Below the pieces are notes generated by a model. The model was given only the letters and a program-made list of their open reading frames with translations. It did not search any database and had not been told where the DNA came from. Both the position numbers and the translations under genes were made by a program. A DNA stretch of 64,000 nt from Curtobacterium sp. L6-1 (GTDB lineage: Bacteria > Actinomycetota > Actinomycetes > Actinomycetales > Microbacteriaceae): NCBI RefSeq assembly GCF_018885305.1, contig NZ_CP076544.1, positions 1,178,001-1,242,000 on the forward strand, written 5' to 3'. Position 1 is the stretch's first letter, and the number at the start of each line of letters is the position of its first letter. Below, one piece after another: positions 34,614-42,897 of the stretch.

Positions 34614-35452
34614 GGTTCCTTCCGGGGGTGGTGGGCGAGGAGCAGGACGGCACGGCGCAGACCGTGCGAGAGGGCGACGGCGAGGATCGCGACGAGCGCG
34701 ATGCTCGCCCCGGCGGCCGTTCCGGCGTGCCAGGAGACGAGGAGGCCGGTCGTCACCGCGGCGACGCCGAGGCCCGCGCCGAGGACCATCGTCGGGAACG
34801 TCCCGCGGGTCCAGGCGCGGGCGGCGGCGGCCGGTGCGAGCAGCAGACCGACGACGAGCAGCGTGCCCACCGCGCGGTAGGACGCGACGACGGCGAGCGT
34901 CACGAGGGCGACCAGGACGACCTCGGCCAGGCGCGGTCGCAGCCCGAGCGTCGTCGCCTTGCGGGGGTCGAGGGCCGCGGCGGTGAACGGACGGTGGAAG
35001 AGCCAGGCGACGACCAGGGCCACCCCGGCCGCGACGGCGAGCGTGCCGAGGTCCACCGGGGTCACCGCGAGGACGTCGCCGAACAGGATCGCGGTCACGT
35101 CGGTGGCGAACGACCGCGACCCGGAGACGATGATCACACCGAGCGCGAGCATCCCGACGAAGAGCAGTCCGATCGCGGTGTCGTACGACAATCCGCCGCG
35201 CCGCCGCAGCGCCTGCACGCCGAACACCATGACGCCGGCGCTCACCGCGGCGCCGAGGACCGCGGGCACGCCGGTGAGCGTGGCGACCGCGACCCCGGGC
35301 AGCATGCCGTGCGCGAGCGCCTCGCCGAGGAAGGCCATCCCGCGCACGAGCACCCAGGTGCCGACGACGGCGCACAGCACGGCGGCCGTCGCTCCGGCGG
35401 CCAGCGCTCGGAGCATGAAGTCGACGGAGAAGGGGTCGGTCAGCCAGGTCAC
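34538..35452 (-). CDS. aztB: Zinc ABC transporter permease AztB
   Basis: A 304-residue ABC-3 family permease with eight or nine helices: GTWVLVRGMAFLGEALAHGMLPGVA is the family signature and contains the EAA-like coupling segment. GVIIVSGSRSFATDVTAILFGDVLAV and VGTLLVVGLLLAPAAAARAW are also typical. It forms the zinc channel with AztA and AztC. A hydrophilic 30-residue tail overlaps the next gene by 76 bases. GTG 35452 was chosen because a -10 element TAGCGT lies eight bases upstream, giving a leaderless mRNA; a longer reading crosses the operator. Confidence 0.85.
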   Translation of the reverse strand: MTWLTDPFSVDFMLRALAAGATAAVLCAVVGTWVLVRGMAFLGEALAHGMLPGVAVATLTGVPAVLGAAVSAGVMVFGVQALRRRGGLSYDTAIGLLFVGMLALGVIIVSGSRSFATDVTAILFGDVLAVTPVDLGTLAVAAGVALVVAWLFHRPFTAAALDPRKATTLGLRPRLAEVVLVALVTLAVVASYRAVGTLLVVGLLLAPAAAARAWTRGTFPTMVLGAGLGVAAVTTGLLVSWHAGTAAGASIALVAILAVALSHGLRRAVLLLAHHPRKEPCTTSAPDQSRSSSRRPSESLPHSS

Positions 35453-35460
35453 GGTCCCGA

Positions 35461-35505
35461 ACGCTACATGAAAACGATTCTTGTTACTGATAGCCTCCAC
35501 AGGTG
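35461..35505. promoter_or_regulatory. Divergent aztB/aztA promoters with a Zur-like box between
   Basis: TAGCGT (minus strand, 35466-35461) serves aztB and TAGCCT (35491-35496) serves aztA; each ends six to eight bases before a GTG start. TGAAAACGATTCTTGTTA at 35469-35486 lies exactly between and resembles a zinc-uptake regulator box. A repressor bound there would shut both genes when zinc is plentiful. Confidence 0.55.
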
Positions 35506-36144
35506 TCGTCCCCGGTCCAGCAGCAGCCCGTCCGCCTCCGTGCCGTGACCGTCCGGCGCGGGCAGCGCACCGTCCTGCACCGTGCCGACGCCGCCTTCGA
35601 ACCCGGGTCGGTGACGGTCGTCGCGGGCGCGAACGGCTCCGGCAAGTCGACGCTGCTCGAGACCGTCGCCGGCGTGTTGCTCGCCGCCGAGGGCACCGTC
35701 AGCGGCGTGGCACCGCGCTCGGTCGCGCACGTCGCCCAGACGGTCGCGAGCCCGGGGCCGCCGCTCACCGTGCGCGCCGCCGTCGCGATGGGCCGCTGGG
35801 GATCGCTGCCGTGGTGGCGTCCCCTGCGCCCCGCGGACCGGAGGCTCGTGGCCGAGCAGCTCGCGCGCCTCGACCTCGAGGACCTGGCCGACCGCCCCCT
35901 CGCCGAACTGTCCGGCGGCCAACGCCAGCGCGCCCTCGTCGCCACCGGCCTCGCCCAGCGCGCTCCCGTGCTGCTCGTCGACGAGCCCACCGCCGGCGTG
36001 GACGCGCGGTCGCTCGGGTTGGTCCTCGACGCGCTCGCCGCCGAGGCCGGGCGTGGCGCGGTCGTCGTGCACGCCGCCCACGACCCCGCCGCGCTGGCGT
36101 CCGCCGACCGGGTCCTGACGCTCCGCGACGGCGCGCTGCACTGA
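35503..36144 (+). CDS. aztA: Zinc ABC transporter ATP-binding protein AztA
   Basis: A 213-residue ABC ATPase with all motifs: Walker A GANGSGKST at 42-50, Q-loop in HVAQTVASPG, signature LSGGQRQRALVATGLAQ, Walker B VLLVDEPTAGVD and the switch His in VVHAAHDP. It powers AztB. It is transcribed divergently from aztB with only 50 bases between the starts. GTG 35503 begins six bases after a TAGCCT -10 box, without a ribosome site. Confidence 0.9.
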   Translation: MSSPVQQQPVRLRAVTVRRGQRTVLHRADAAFEPGSVTVVAGANGSGKSTLLETVAGVLLAAEGTVSGVAPRSVAHVAQTVASPGPPLTVRAAVAMGRWGSLPWWRPLRPADRRLVAEQLARLDLEDLADRPLAELSGGQRQRALVATGLAQRAPVLLVDEPTAGVDARSLGLVLDALAAEAGRGAVVVHAAHDPAALASADRVLTLRDGALH

Positions 36145-36276
36145 ACCGGGCGTGCCGGGCCGGTCCACGCAAGGGGGGACGGGCCGTCACCCGACCCAGG
36201 GAGCCGCCCCGGTCCTCCCGGCCGCCGCCCAGGCCCAGCGCAGCCGCCACGGAGGTCGGGAGCGCTCCATGGGGCG

Positions 36277-37404
36277 ATGGCCAGATCACTGCTGACCGTC
36301 CCCCTGCTCCTCACCGTCACCGCCGCCGCGCTCGCGTGGCTGGTGCTCGGCCCCGCCGCAGCGCTCGCCTTCGTGGCGCTCGCCCTGCTCGAGATCGCGA
36401 TGGCGGCCGACTCGTCCGTCCCGATGGCGGGCATCGCCGGGCGGCTGCACTCCCCCGCCCGGCGACTGTTCCTGTCGCTCGGGATCGTCGCCGGTGTGCT
36501 CGCGATGCGCCTCGTGCTCCCGCCGGTCGCCGTCGTCTTGGGCTCCGCCGAGGACCCGACGGCGACCGTCGGCGAGGCGGTCTCCGCGCCCGGCGCGTTC
36601 GCCGCGCACCTGCAGGAGGTCCGTCCCGGACTCGCCGCCTTCGGCGCCGCGTTCATCTGGCTGGTGTTCGCGGAGTACCTGTTCAACACCGACCGTGCGT
36701 CCCGTCGGTCCTGGCTCGGCCGCCTGGAGGCCCGACTCGCCGCCGTCGCGCGGCCGCGCGTCTGGTCGCTGGCCACCGCCACCGCCGGCGTCGTGCTCAC
36801 CACGGTCCTCGTCGGGGCCGCGGACCGCTGGTCCGGGGCCGCCGTGCTGCCGGTGCTGGTCGGGGGCGCGGCCGGTGTCGGCGCCTACCTCGGGTCGAAG
36901 CGCCTGGCCGCGTGGGCGCTGCACGGCGGTGGTGCGACGGGCACGGACACCGCCTCGATCGGGACCGGACCGGGCGCGTGGCGGGTCCACGTGTACGCGT
37001 CGACGGTGGTGTTCGAGCGTGGGCTCGTCGTCTTCATGCTGTTCGAGATCCTCGACGGCGTGTACTCGCTCTCCGGGGCCGGTGTGTTCGGCGCGGACGG
37101 CCTCGGCGCGCTCGGACAGGCCGCGGTGGGTGCGGCGGCGATCGGTGTCGGGGCGCTGTTCCTCGCACGGCTGACCTCGCACCTCGACGAGGCCGCGGGG
37201 CTGAAGCGGCTCCGCTACCTCAAGGCCGGGGCGGCGTACGTGCTCGGCGTGCTGTCGGTGCTGCTCTGGACGAGCCTGCTCGTGCCGATCCCGGGCGCGT
37301 TGGTCGGGTGGTTCGGCACGGTCGTGATCGGCCTGGCCCTCGGGTCCTCGCTGCCGTGGCGGGCGTGGGTGCGGCGGGCGCGGCTGCGGGTGCGGTCGGC
37401 CTGA
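36277..37404 (+). CDS. DUF475 (TerC-like) integral membrane protein
   Basis: A 375-residue membrane protein with about nine helices. The pattern FVALALLEIAMAADSSVPMAGIAGRL, WLVFAEYLFNTDR and VFMLFEILDGVYSLSGA is that of DUF475, a TerC relative whose acidic residues within helices may bind metal ions such as manganese. The function is unproven; tellurite-resistance context is absent here. It follows aztA by 132 bases on the same strand, so a metal-related role is tempting but inferred. ATG 36277 is preceded only by a weak GGGGCG ribosome site. Confidence 0.8.
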   Translation: MARSLLTVPLLLTVTAAALAWLVLGPAAALAFVALALLEIAMAADSSVPMAGIAGRLHSPARRLFLSLGIVAGVLAMRLVLPPVAVVLGSAEDPTATVGEAVSAPGAFAAHLQEVRPGLAAFGAAFIWLVFAEYLFNTDRASRRSWLGRLEARLAAVARPRVWSLATATAGVVLTTVLVGAADRWSGAAVLPVLVGGAAGVGAYLGSKRLAAWALHGGGATGTDTASIGTGPGAWRVHVYASTVVFERGLVVFMLFEILDGVYSLSGAGVFGADGLGALGQAAVGAAAIGVGALFLARLTSHLDEAAGLKRLRYLKAGAAYVLGVLSVLLWTSLLVPIPGALVGWFGTVVIGLALGSSLPWRAWVRRARLRVRSA

Positions 37405-37500
37405 CCGGGGTCGGGCGGTCGGACGTCGGGCCGGACGGGCTGGTCCGGCCGGTCGGGCTGGTCCGGCCGTCGGGCTCGTCGGACCGGTCGGGCCGGGCGG

Positions 37501-37549
37501 GCTGGTCGGGCCGGCCGGGCTGGTCGGGCCGGCCGGGCTGGTCGGGCCA
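37501..37549. repeat. 18-bp tandem repeat
   Basis: The unit GCTGGTCGGGCCGGCCGG occurs at 37501-37518 and 37519-37536, followed by a partial copy. Degenerate versions extend back to about 37440. It fills the convergent spacer between the DUF475 and antiporter genes. Confidence 0.8.
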
Positions 37550-37555
37550 GCTCGG

Positions 37556-39145
37556 TCACTCGCGCTGGTCGAGGCGGAGCAGCCGGGTCTCCTCGGCGTC
37601 GTACTCGGCGCGGACCTGCCGGAGCACGAGGTCGTCGATCTCCCCCTGGTCGCGCAGCCGCAGGACCGTCGCCGCCTTGAGGCGCACGAGGGCGAGTTCG
37701 AGCTCGACCGCCGCACCACGCTGCTGCAGGAGCGGGTGGTCGTCGTCGTCGCTCTCCTCGGCCTCGACGAGCGCGAGGTGTCCCTCGTAGTCCTGCCGGA
37801 TCCGGTCCACGACCTCACGGTCGGCCCCGGTCCTGCGGGCCAGGCGGGGCAGGGCGTCCAGTGCCTCCTCGATGGCGGCGCGCTCGGCGGACCGGCGCTC
37901 CTCGAGGACCTCGTTGCTGCCGTCGAACGCCGCCCAGCGGACGACCGCGGGGAGCACGAGCGACTGGCCGACGATGGTCACCACGACGACGCCCGCCGTG
38001 ACGAACACGATGAGGTCGCGGTCCGGGAACGCGCCGCCGCTCTCGACCACCCGCGGGACGGCCACGGCGGCGGCGAGCGAGACGGCGCCGCGGAACCCGG
38101 TCAGCCCACTGACCAACCGGTCGCGGTGTCCTTCGCGGGGCGAGCCTCCCGTCCGGAGGGTGACGAGCCGCACCGCACCCCAGGTGAGGTTGAGGAACGC
38201 GAACCGCAGGACGACGACGACGACCGAGACGACGCCGATCAACCCGAGGCCGAGCGCGATCTCGCGGCCGGCCAGCTCGCGGACGGCGATCGTCGCCTCG
38301 ATGCCGACCAGGACGAACAGCGCGCCGTTGAGCAGGAACGTCGCGAAGGACCAGAACGAGCGCACCTGCTGCCGGGTCTCGGCGCGGTCGAGCTTCGGGG
38401 CGACCTGGCTGACGACGAGGCCGGCGACGACGACCGCGAGCACACCGGACGCACCCACCGCCTCGGCCAGCAGGAAGGCCGCGAACGGCACGAGCAGCGT
38501 CAACAGGTTCTCGAGGACGACCGCGTCGATCCGGCGGAGCACGAGCATGCCGAGCCACGAGGCCAGGAGTCCGGCGGCGATCCCGCCGACGTACGACAGC
38601 AGGAGCATGCCGGTGACGTTGCCGAACGTGAGCTCCTGCTCCCCTGCCGTCACCGCGACCGCGATGCCGTAGATGACGAGCGTGGTGCCGTCGTTCACGA
38701 GCGACTCCGCCCGGAGCACCGTCGTGTTCCGCCGCGGGAGCGACCGGGTCAGCGCCCCGACCGCGGTGGCGTCGGTGGGGGCGACCGCGGCGCCCAGGAT
38801 CCACGCGGGACCCCACGGCATGCCGAGCAGGTGCAGCACCGTCGCCACCCCGCCGGCGGTGATCACGACGAGGAGCGTGCCCATCAGGACGATCCCGCGG
38901 AGGTTTGCGCGGATCTCCCGGAGCGAGATCGTCAGGCTCTCCCAGTACAGCAGCGCCGGCAGGAACAGCAGCAGCACCGCGTCGGCGGGCAGCTCGAGCC
39001 TGCCGAACACGGGGATGAAGGCGATCGCCACCCCGAAGGCGAGCAGGAGGACCGGGGGCGCGACGCGCAGGCGGTTCGAGACGGCCGTGGCGACCGCGAT
39101 CGCGACCACGAGCACGACGACGAGTTCGGGCGCGATGAGTTCCAT
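37556..39145 (-). CDS. CPA1 family Na+/H+ antiporter
   Basis: A 529-residue NhaP/CPA1 type cation-proton antiporter with about 12 helices. The ion-binding signature APTDATAVGALTRSL and RAESLVNDGTTLVIYGIAV are intact, as is GFRGAVSLAAAVAVP late in the membrane part. A cytoplasmic tail of about 110 residues is charged and partly helical (HPLLQQRGAAVELELALVRLKAATVLRLRDQGEIDD), similar to bacterial NhaP-type tails. It should export sodium or other monovalent cations and adjust pH. Confidence 0.92.
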   Translation of the reverse strand: MELIAPELVVVLVVAIAVATAVSNRLRVAPPVLLLAFGVAIAFIPVFGRLELPADAVLLLFLPALLYWESLTISLREIRANLRGIVLMGTLLVVITAGGVATVLHLLGMPWGPAWILGAAVAPTDATAVGALTRSLPRRNTTVLRAESLVNDGTTLVIYGIAVAVTAGEQELTFGNVTGMLLLSYVGGIAAGLLASWLGMLVLRRIDAVVLENLLTLLVPFAAFLLAEAVGASGVLAVVVAGLVVSQVAPKLDRAETRQQVRSFWSFATFLLNGALFVLVGIEATIAVRELAGREIALGLGLIGVVSVVVVVLRFAFLNLTWGAVRLVTLRTGGSPREGHRDRLVSGLTGFRGAVSLAAAVAVPRVVESGGAFPDRDLIVFVTAGVVVVTIVGQSLVLPAVVRWAAFDGSNEVLEERRSAERAAIEEALDALPRLARRTGADREVVDRIRQDYEGHLALVEAEESDDDDHPLLQQRGAAVELELALVRLKAATVLRLRDQGEIDDLVLRQVRAEYDAEETRLLRLDQRE

Positions 39146-39210
39146 GAGGTGCTCAGCCTCCCAGCATGCCGATGTGCATGCGTTCGTCTGATCCGCTCAG
39201 CGTGGGCGTC

Positions 39211-39364
39211 CGGCGGGTTCGGCGGTTCCGTCCGGCGGGTTCGGCGGTTCCGTCCAGCGCGGTCAGCGAACGCGGTCGGCGGGTTCGGAGGTTCCGTGCA
39301 GCGCGGTCAGCGGACGCGATCGGCGCGTTCGGCGGCGCCGTCCAGCGCGGTCAACGGCCGCGTT
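39211..39364. repeat. 44-bp period degenerate tandem repeat
   Basis: Units of about 44 bases start at 39233, 39277 and 39321, each made of a CGGCGGGTTCGGCGGTTCCG part and a CAGCGCGGTCAGCG part. A half unit (22 bases) at 39211 comes before them. The last unit overlaps the stop codon region of the next minus-strand gene. Confidence 0.8.
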
Positions 39365-39569
39365 CGGCCCGCTTCGTGATGACGAGGAAGGTCACGTGGC
39401 CCAGGAGCGCCAGTCCGAAGAACACGAGCGCGACGGCGTACACCCGGTCGAGCGTGCCGTCCCCCGTGAGCAGGAGCACGATGCACCCGACGACGGCCGC
39501 GGTCAGCACGCCGACCTGCACCATCGACCACGTCGTCCGCCATCGGGGCTGCTGTCCTCGTCCGTCCAC
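39351..39569 (-). CDS. Small two-helix membrane protein
   Basis: A 72-residue protein with two helices, VQVGVLTAAVVGCIVLLLTG and VYAVALVFFGLALLGHVTFLVI, and a basic C-terminus. GTG 39569 has GGGAGG eight bases upstream; a GTG six codons earlier lacks one. The function is unknown. Similar short proteins are often annotated only as membrane proteins in actinobacteria. Its final codons lie in the 44-bp repeat array, so the C-terminal tail may vary among strains. Confidence 0.6.
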   Translation of the reverse strand: MDGRGQQPRWRTTWSMVQVGVLTAAVVGCIVLLLTGDGTLDRVYAVALVFFGLALLGHVTFLVITKRAERGR

Positions 39570-39728
39570 GGGTCCATCCTCCCGCACGGGGGGGGCCTGC
39601 GCCCCGCGAGGCTCGCGCTGAGCGACACCACTCGCGGCGGCAGGGCCGCGCGGTGTCGCCCAGCGCGAGTCCGGGACGGCGCCGGGGCCGTGCGACGGGC
39701 CTCGGCGCGAGTGCGGGCGGGCGGCGGG

Positions 39729-40430
39729 TCAGGCGAACTGGCGGTACAGCGCCTCCGGCTCGCCCGCGAGCGACGCCTTGACCATGCGGCTCCAGTCGTC
39801 GACCAGGACCTCGGCGGCACCCCGCTCGACCCCGTCCAGGGCGATCCGGGCGACCTCGGACGGCGCCGTCATCGGTCCGTCGTAGTCCGCCATCATGTCG
39901 GTGTCGGCCGCGCCCAGGTGCAGGCCCTGCACCACCACGCCCCGGTCCGCGAGTTCGAGGCGCACCGCATTGGTCATGTTCCACTCGGCCGCCTTCGCCG
40001 CCGCGTACCCACCGGCACCGGGTGCGGCGAACCAGGACAGGGCGGACAGCACGTTGACGATCGTGCCGCCGCCGTTCCGCTCGATGGCCGGGGCGAAGGC
40101 ACGCACCATCTCGAGCGTGCCCCACAGGTGCGTGTCGACCGCGCGGCGGGCACTCGTCAGGTCGTCGGTCAGGAGCGAGCCCGAGGTCGAGATGCCGGCG
40201 TTGTTGACGAGCAGCGTGACGTCGGGTGCCGCGGCCGCCGCAGCCGCGACCGACGCCGCGTCGGTGATGTCGAGGGGCAGCACCTCGACCCCGGGCACGT
40301 CGACGAGCTCGGGACGGCGTGCGGTGGCGTAGACCTTCGCCGCGCCGCGTTCCAGGAGCTGTTCGACGAAGCCGCGTCCGATGCCGCGGTTCGACCCGGT
40401 GACGAGGGCGATCGATCCGGTGATGTCCAT
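39729..40430 (-). CDS. SDR family NAD(P)-dependent oxidoreductase
   Basis: A 233-residue classical short-chain dehydrogenase. The cofactor loop TGSNRGIG is at residues 11-18 and NNAG at 76-79. The catalytic set is Ser132, Tyr142 and Lys146 in SALSWFAAPGAGGYAAAK. Arginines after the second strand (ATARRPE) suggest NADP preference. The substrate is unknown. It is divergent from a MerR regulator, and its promoter has the elongated spacer that MerR proteins act on, so it is probably the regulator's target. Confidence 0.88.
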   Translation of the reverse strand: MDITGSIALVTGSNRGIGRGFVEQLLERGAAKVYATARRPELVDVPGVEVLPLDITDAASVAAAAAAAPDVTLLVNNAGISTSGSLLTDDLTSARRAVDTHLWGTLEMVRAFAPAIERNGGGTIVNVLSALSWFAAPGAGGYAAAKAAEWNMTNAVRLELADRGVVVQGLHLGAADTDMMADYDGPMTAPSEVARIALDGVERGAAEVLVDDWSRMVKASLAGEPEALYRQFA

Positions 40431-40482
40431 GGTGTCCTCCCGCCGCGCGGGTCCGTCCCGCTGCGGCTCGGGTACGCTACGA

Positions 40483-40500
40483 CCTCACATCAGTGTCAGG
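40483..40500. promoter_or_regulatory. MerR-type operator in the SDR promoter
   Basis: CCTCACATCAGTGTCAGG is an 18-bp imperfect dyad (CCT-ACA / TGT-AGG). On the minus strand it lies between a TTGCCC -35 and a TAGCGT -10 element about 20 bases apart. Over-long spacers with a central dyad are the hallmark of MerR-activated promoters. Confidence 0.6.
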
Positions 40501-40523
40501 GGCAAGCCCGGGACGGAGACGAC

Positions 40524-40919
40524 ATGCGCATCGGCGACCTCGCTGCGAGGACCGGGGTGAGCGTCCGCTCGCTCCGCTACTACGAGGAGCAGGGCATGCT
40601 CGCCGCGACCCGCACTGCGAGCGGGCAGCGCGTGTACGACGAGGCCGCCGTCGACCGGGTGCGCCTGGTGCAGCAGCTGTTCGCCGCGGGACTGCCGAGC
40701 CGGACGATCGTGCAGCTGCTGCCCTGCGTCGACGCGGGTCGGGCGACGCCGGAGTCCTTCGCGCTGCTCGTGCAGGAGCGCGACCGGATCACGGCGCAGC
40801 TCGCCGAGCTCACCGCCGCGCGGGACCGCCTGGACGAGGTCATCGACATCTCCGAACACCCCACGCCGGAGCACTGCCCGGCGCTCCGCGAGCCCGGGCA
40901 CGCGGCCACGGCGGCGTGA
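40524..40919 (+). CDS. MerR family transcriptional regulator
   Basis: A 131-residue regulator. The winged helix-turn-helix MRIGDLAARTGVSVRSLRYYEEQGML is typical MerR, and a coiled-coil dimerisation helix (ESFALLVQERDRITAQLAELTAARDRLDEVI) follows. The C-terminal segment HPTPEHCPALRE has a single cysteine. That is fewer than metal sensors such as CueR carry, so the signal is unclear. It reads divergently from the SDR gene, with an 18-bp dyad between them. Confidence 0.88.
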   Translation: MRIGDLAARTGVSVRSLRYYEEQGMLAATRTASGQRVYDEAAVDRVRLVQQLFAAGLPSRTIVQLLPCVDAGRATPESFALLVQERDRITAQLAELTAARDRLDEVIDISEHPTPEHCPALREPGHAATAA

Positions 40920-41030
40920 GTCCACAGGCTCGCACTGACGGATTCTCAGGAGCGGCTGCACCTCGGAGGCCGTGACGTCGGGCAGGATGACCGGACCGGG
41001 GAACCGCCCCGCACCACACGAGGGGGACGA

Positions 41031-42533
41031 GTGCCGGACACCACGCACGGCCCGGACGAGCACGAGCGCCCGGACACGACGGACGGGCCCGACACGACGG
41101 ACGGGCCCGACACGACGAGCGGCACCGGCACGACGAGCGGCACCGGCACGACGAGCGGCACCGACGCGACGGACGCACCGGGGCAGCCGATCCGGCCGCC
41201 CGCCGCGGACGACACCGCTCGCCGGACGACCACCCCGGGCGTCCGCCACGGACGCCTGCGACGACGAGGGCCGGTCCGCCCGCTGCTCGCCGTGACGGCC
41301 ATCGCCGCCGCGGTCGTGCTGGTCGGCACGAGCTCGGTCGCCGCGATCGCGACGTGGCAGGTCCTGGGCAACGCGCAGCCGTCGGTCTCCCTCGCGATGC
41401 CCGGCAGCACGGCTCGCGCGGTCCCCCAGCTGACGGCCCAGTCCGGCGAGGTGAACATGCTGCTCGTCGCGACCGACACCCGCGACGGGCAGGGGGCCGG
41501 GTTCGACGACGCGGCGAACCGCCGGGCGAGCTCGGGCGCCGGCAACAACGACACGAACATCCTCGTGCACATCTCCGCCGACCACACGAACATGTCGGTC
41601 ATCAGCTTCCCCCGCGACCTGGTCCTGCCGATCCCGGCGTGCACGAACGACGCCGGGACGGTCACGCCGGCGTCGTCGGCTGCGATGCTCAACACCGCAC
41701 TCGCCCGCGGCGGCGAGAAGCACGGCCTCGCGTGCGTCGCCGCGACGATCGGGAAGCTCACCGGGCTGCAGATCGACTACGCGGGCACGATCACGTTCGA
41801 CGGCGTCGTGGCGATGGCGACCGCGGTCGGCGGTGTCACGGTGTGCCTCGCCACGCCGATCCACGACCACGACGTCACGCCGGCACTCGACCTCGAGGCG
41901 GGCAACCGCGAGCTCGAGGGCGCCGAGGCCGCCGCGTTCCTCCGGTCGCGCCACGGGGTGGGCGACCGCAGCGACCTCGGTCGCATCAGCAACCAGCAGA
42001 CCTTCATGTCGGCACTCGCACGCCAGACCGTCTCGGCCGGCACGCTCACCAACCCGGCGAAGGTGCTGCGCCTGGCGAACACCGCGTTCCGCAACATGAC
42101 CCTGTCGGACTCGCTCACCGACGCGGCCACGCTGGCGCGCCTCGCCCTGGCGGTGAACACCGTGGGCCTGTCCAACATGGTGTTCCTGCAGTTCCCGGTC
42201 GTGGACGACCCGGCGGACGCGGGCAGGGTCCTGGTCGACGAGGGCCCCGCCGAGACCCTCACCGCGGCACTGCAGGCGGACGAACCGGTGCAGCTCGCGC
42301 CGGACAGCCTCGGACGGTCGGCGGTCCGTGACCCTGACGCCTCCACGGCCCCGACACCGGGTGGCTCCACGCCGTCGGCGGCGCCGAGCAGCCCGACGCC
42401 GAGCGGTGCGGTCCCGAGCACACCGGGCACACCGTCGGCGACGCCGGGTCGGTCGGCGTCGGCTGCGCAGCTGCCCCCGTCGGTCTCCGGGCAGAGCGCG
42501 GACACGGTCACCTGCGCGAAGCGGGACGACTAG
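41031..42533 (+). CDS. LytR-CpsA-Psr (LCP) family protein
   Basis: A 500-residue membrane-anchored LCP phosphotransferase, the class that attaches teichoic-acid-like or other glycopolymers to peptidoglycan. The cytoplasmic head holds repeated DTTDGP and GTGTTS units. One helix (LLAVTAIAAAVVLVGTSSVAAIATW) follows. The extracellular domain has NMLLVATDTRDG, SVISFPRDLVLPIP, the pair of arginines in FLRSRHGVGDRSDLGRISNQQ that bind the pyrophosphate lipid, and a Ser/Thr/Pro tail with two cysteines in the domain. GTG 41031 is preceded by GAGGGGG. Confidence 0.88.
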   Translation: MPDTTHGPDEHERPDTTDGPDTTDGPDTTSGTGTTSGTGTTSGTDATDAPGQPIRPPAADDTARRTTTPGVRHGRLRRRGPVRPLLAVTAIAAAVVLVGTSSVAAIATWQVLGNAQPSVSLAMPGSTARAVPQLTAQSGEVNMLLVATDTRDGQGAGFDDAANRRASSGAGNNDTNILVHISADHTNMSVISFPRDLVLPIPACTNDAGTVTPASSAAMLNTALARGGEKHGLACVAATIGKLTGLQIDYAGTITFDGVVAMATAVGGVTVCLATPIHDHDVTPALDLEAGNRELEGAEAAAFLRSRHGVGDRSDLGRISNQQTFMSALARQTVSAGTLTNPAKVLRLANTAFRNMTLSDSLTDAATLARLALAVNTVGLSNMVFLQFPVVDDPADAGRVLVDEGPAETLTAALQADEPVQLAPDSLGRSAVRDPDASTAPTPGGSTPSAAPSSPTPSGAVPSTPGTPSATPGRSASAAQLPPSVSGQSADTVTCAKRDD

Positions 42534-42585
42534 GGGTCTCCGGCGCGCTCCGCACTCGGCACGGCGCCGGGGTCGACGCCCGCCT

Positions 42586-42625
42586 GCGCACCGGACCGCA
42601 CCGCTGCGCACCGGACCGCACCGCT
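42586..42625. repeat. Exact 20-bp tandem duplication
   Basis: GCGCACCGGACCGCACCGCT occurs at 42586-42605 and 42606-42625, followed by another GCGC. It is exact, as is the duplication at 3011-3050. Confidence 0.9.
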
Positions 42626-42655
42626 GCGCCGAGGCGCACCGGGGCCGGCCGACGT

Positions 42656-42699
42656 CGGACGGGAGGCGCGTCAGCAGCCCGCACCGCGCCTCCCGTCCG
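42656..42699 (+). terminator. Terminator after the LCP gene
   Basis: A 15-bp perfect stem, CGGACGGGAGGCGCG with its complement, and a 14-base loop, followed by TCC. It shares the GACGGGAGGC element with the hairpin at 31109-31156. Confidence 0.75.
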
Positions 42700-42822
42700 T
42701 CCCCCGGTCACCCCGGGCGCCCCTCGGTCGCCCCGGCCGTCCTCGGCTCGGTCCGCCGGCGCCGACGCGCGGACCGGCGCGGGGACCGGCGCACCGGTTC
42801 GTCGTCTGTCCGGGGCAGTCGG

Positions 42823-42897
42823 TATCGTCGTGGGGTGCAGATGTCGGAACGCCCAGATCACGCCGCCGGTCGACGCCGTGGGCGGAGCGCCGCGTGA
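42823..42897 (+). promoter_or_regulatory. Leaderless promoter and 20-codon leader ORF of prfC
   Basis: A TATCGT -10 box at 42823-42828 is followed by six bases and GTG 42835. This opens a 20-codon frame (MQMSERPDHAAGRRRGRSAA) whose stop overlaps the prfC GTG at 42894 (GTGA). The leader would be translated from a leaderless mRNA and hand ribosomes to prfC, which has no clear ribosome site of its own. Confidence 0.5.

Larger units (their letters stand above)
42534..42834. other. Gene-free stretch with repeat and terminator
   Basis: About 300 bases between the LCP and prfC genes. It contains a 20-bp tandem duplication, a strong hairpin and, at its end, the prfC promoter. No credible gene is seen. 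Confidence 0.6.
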
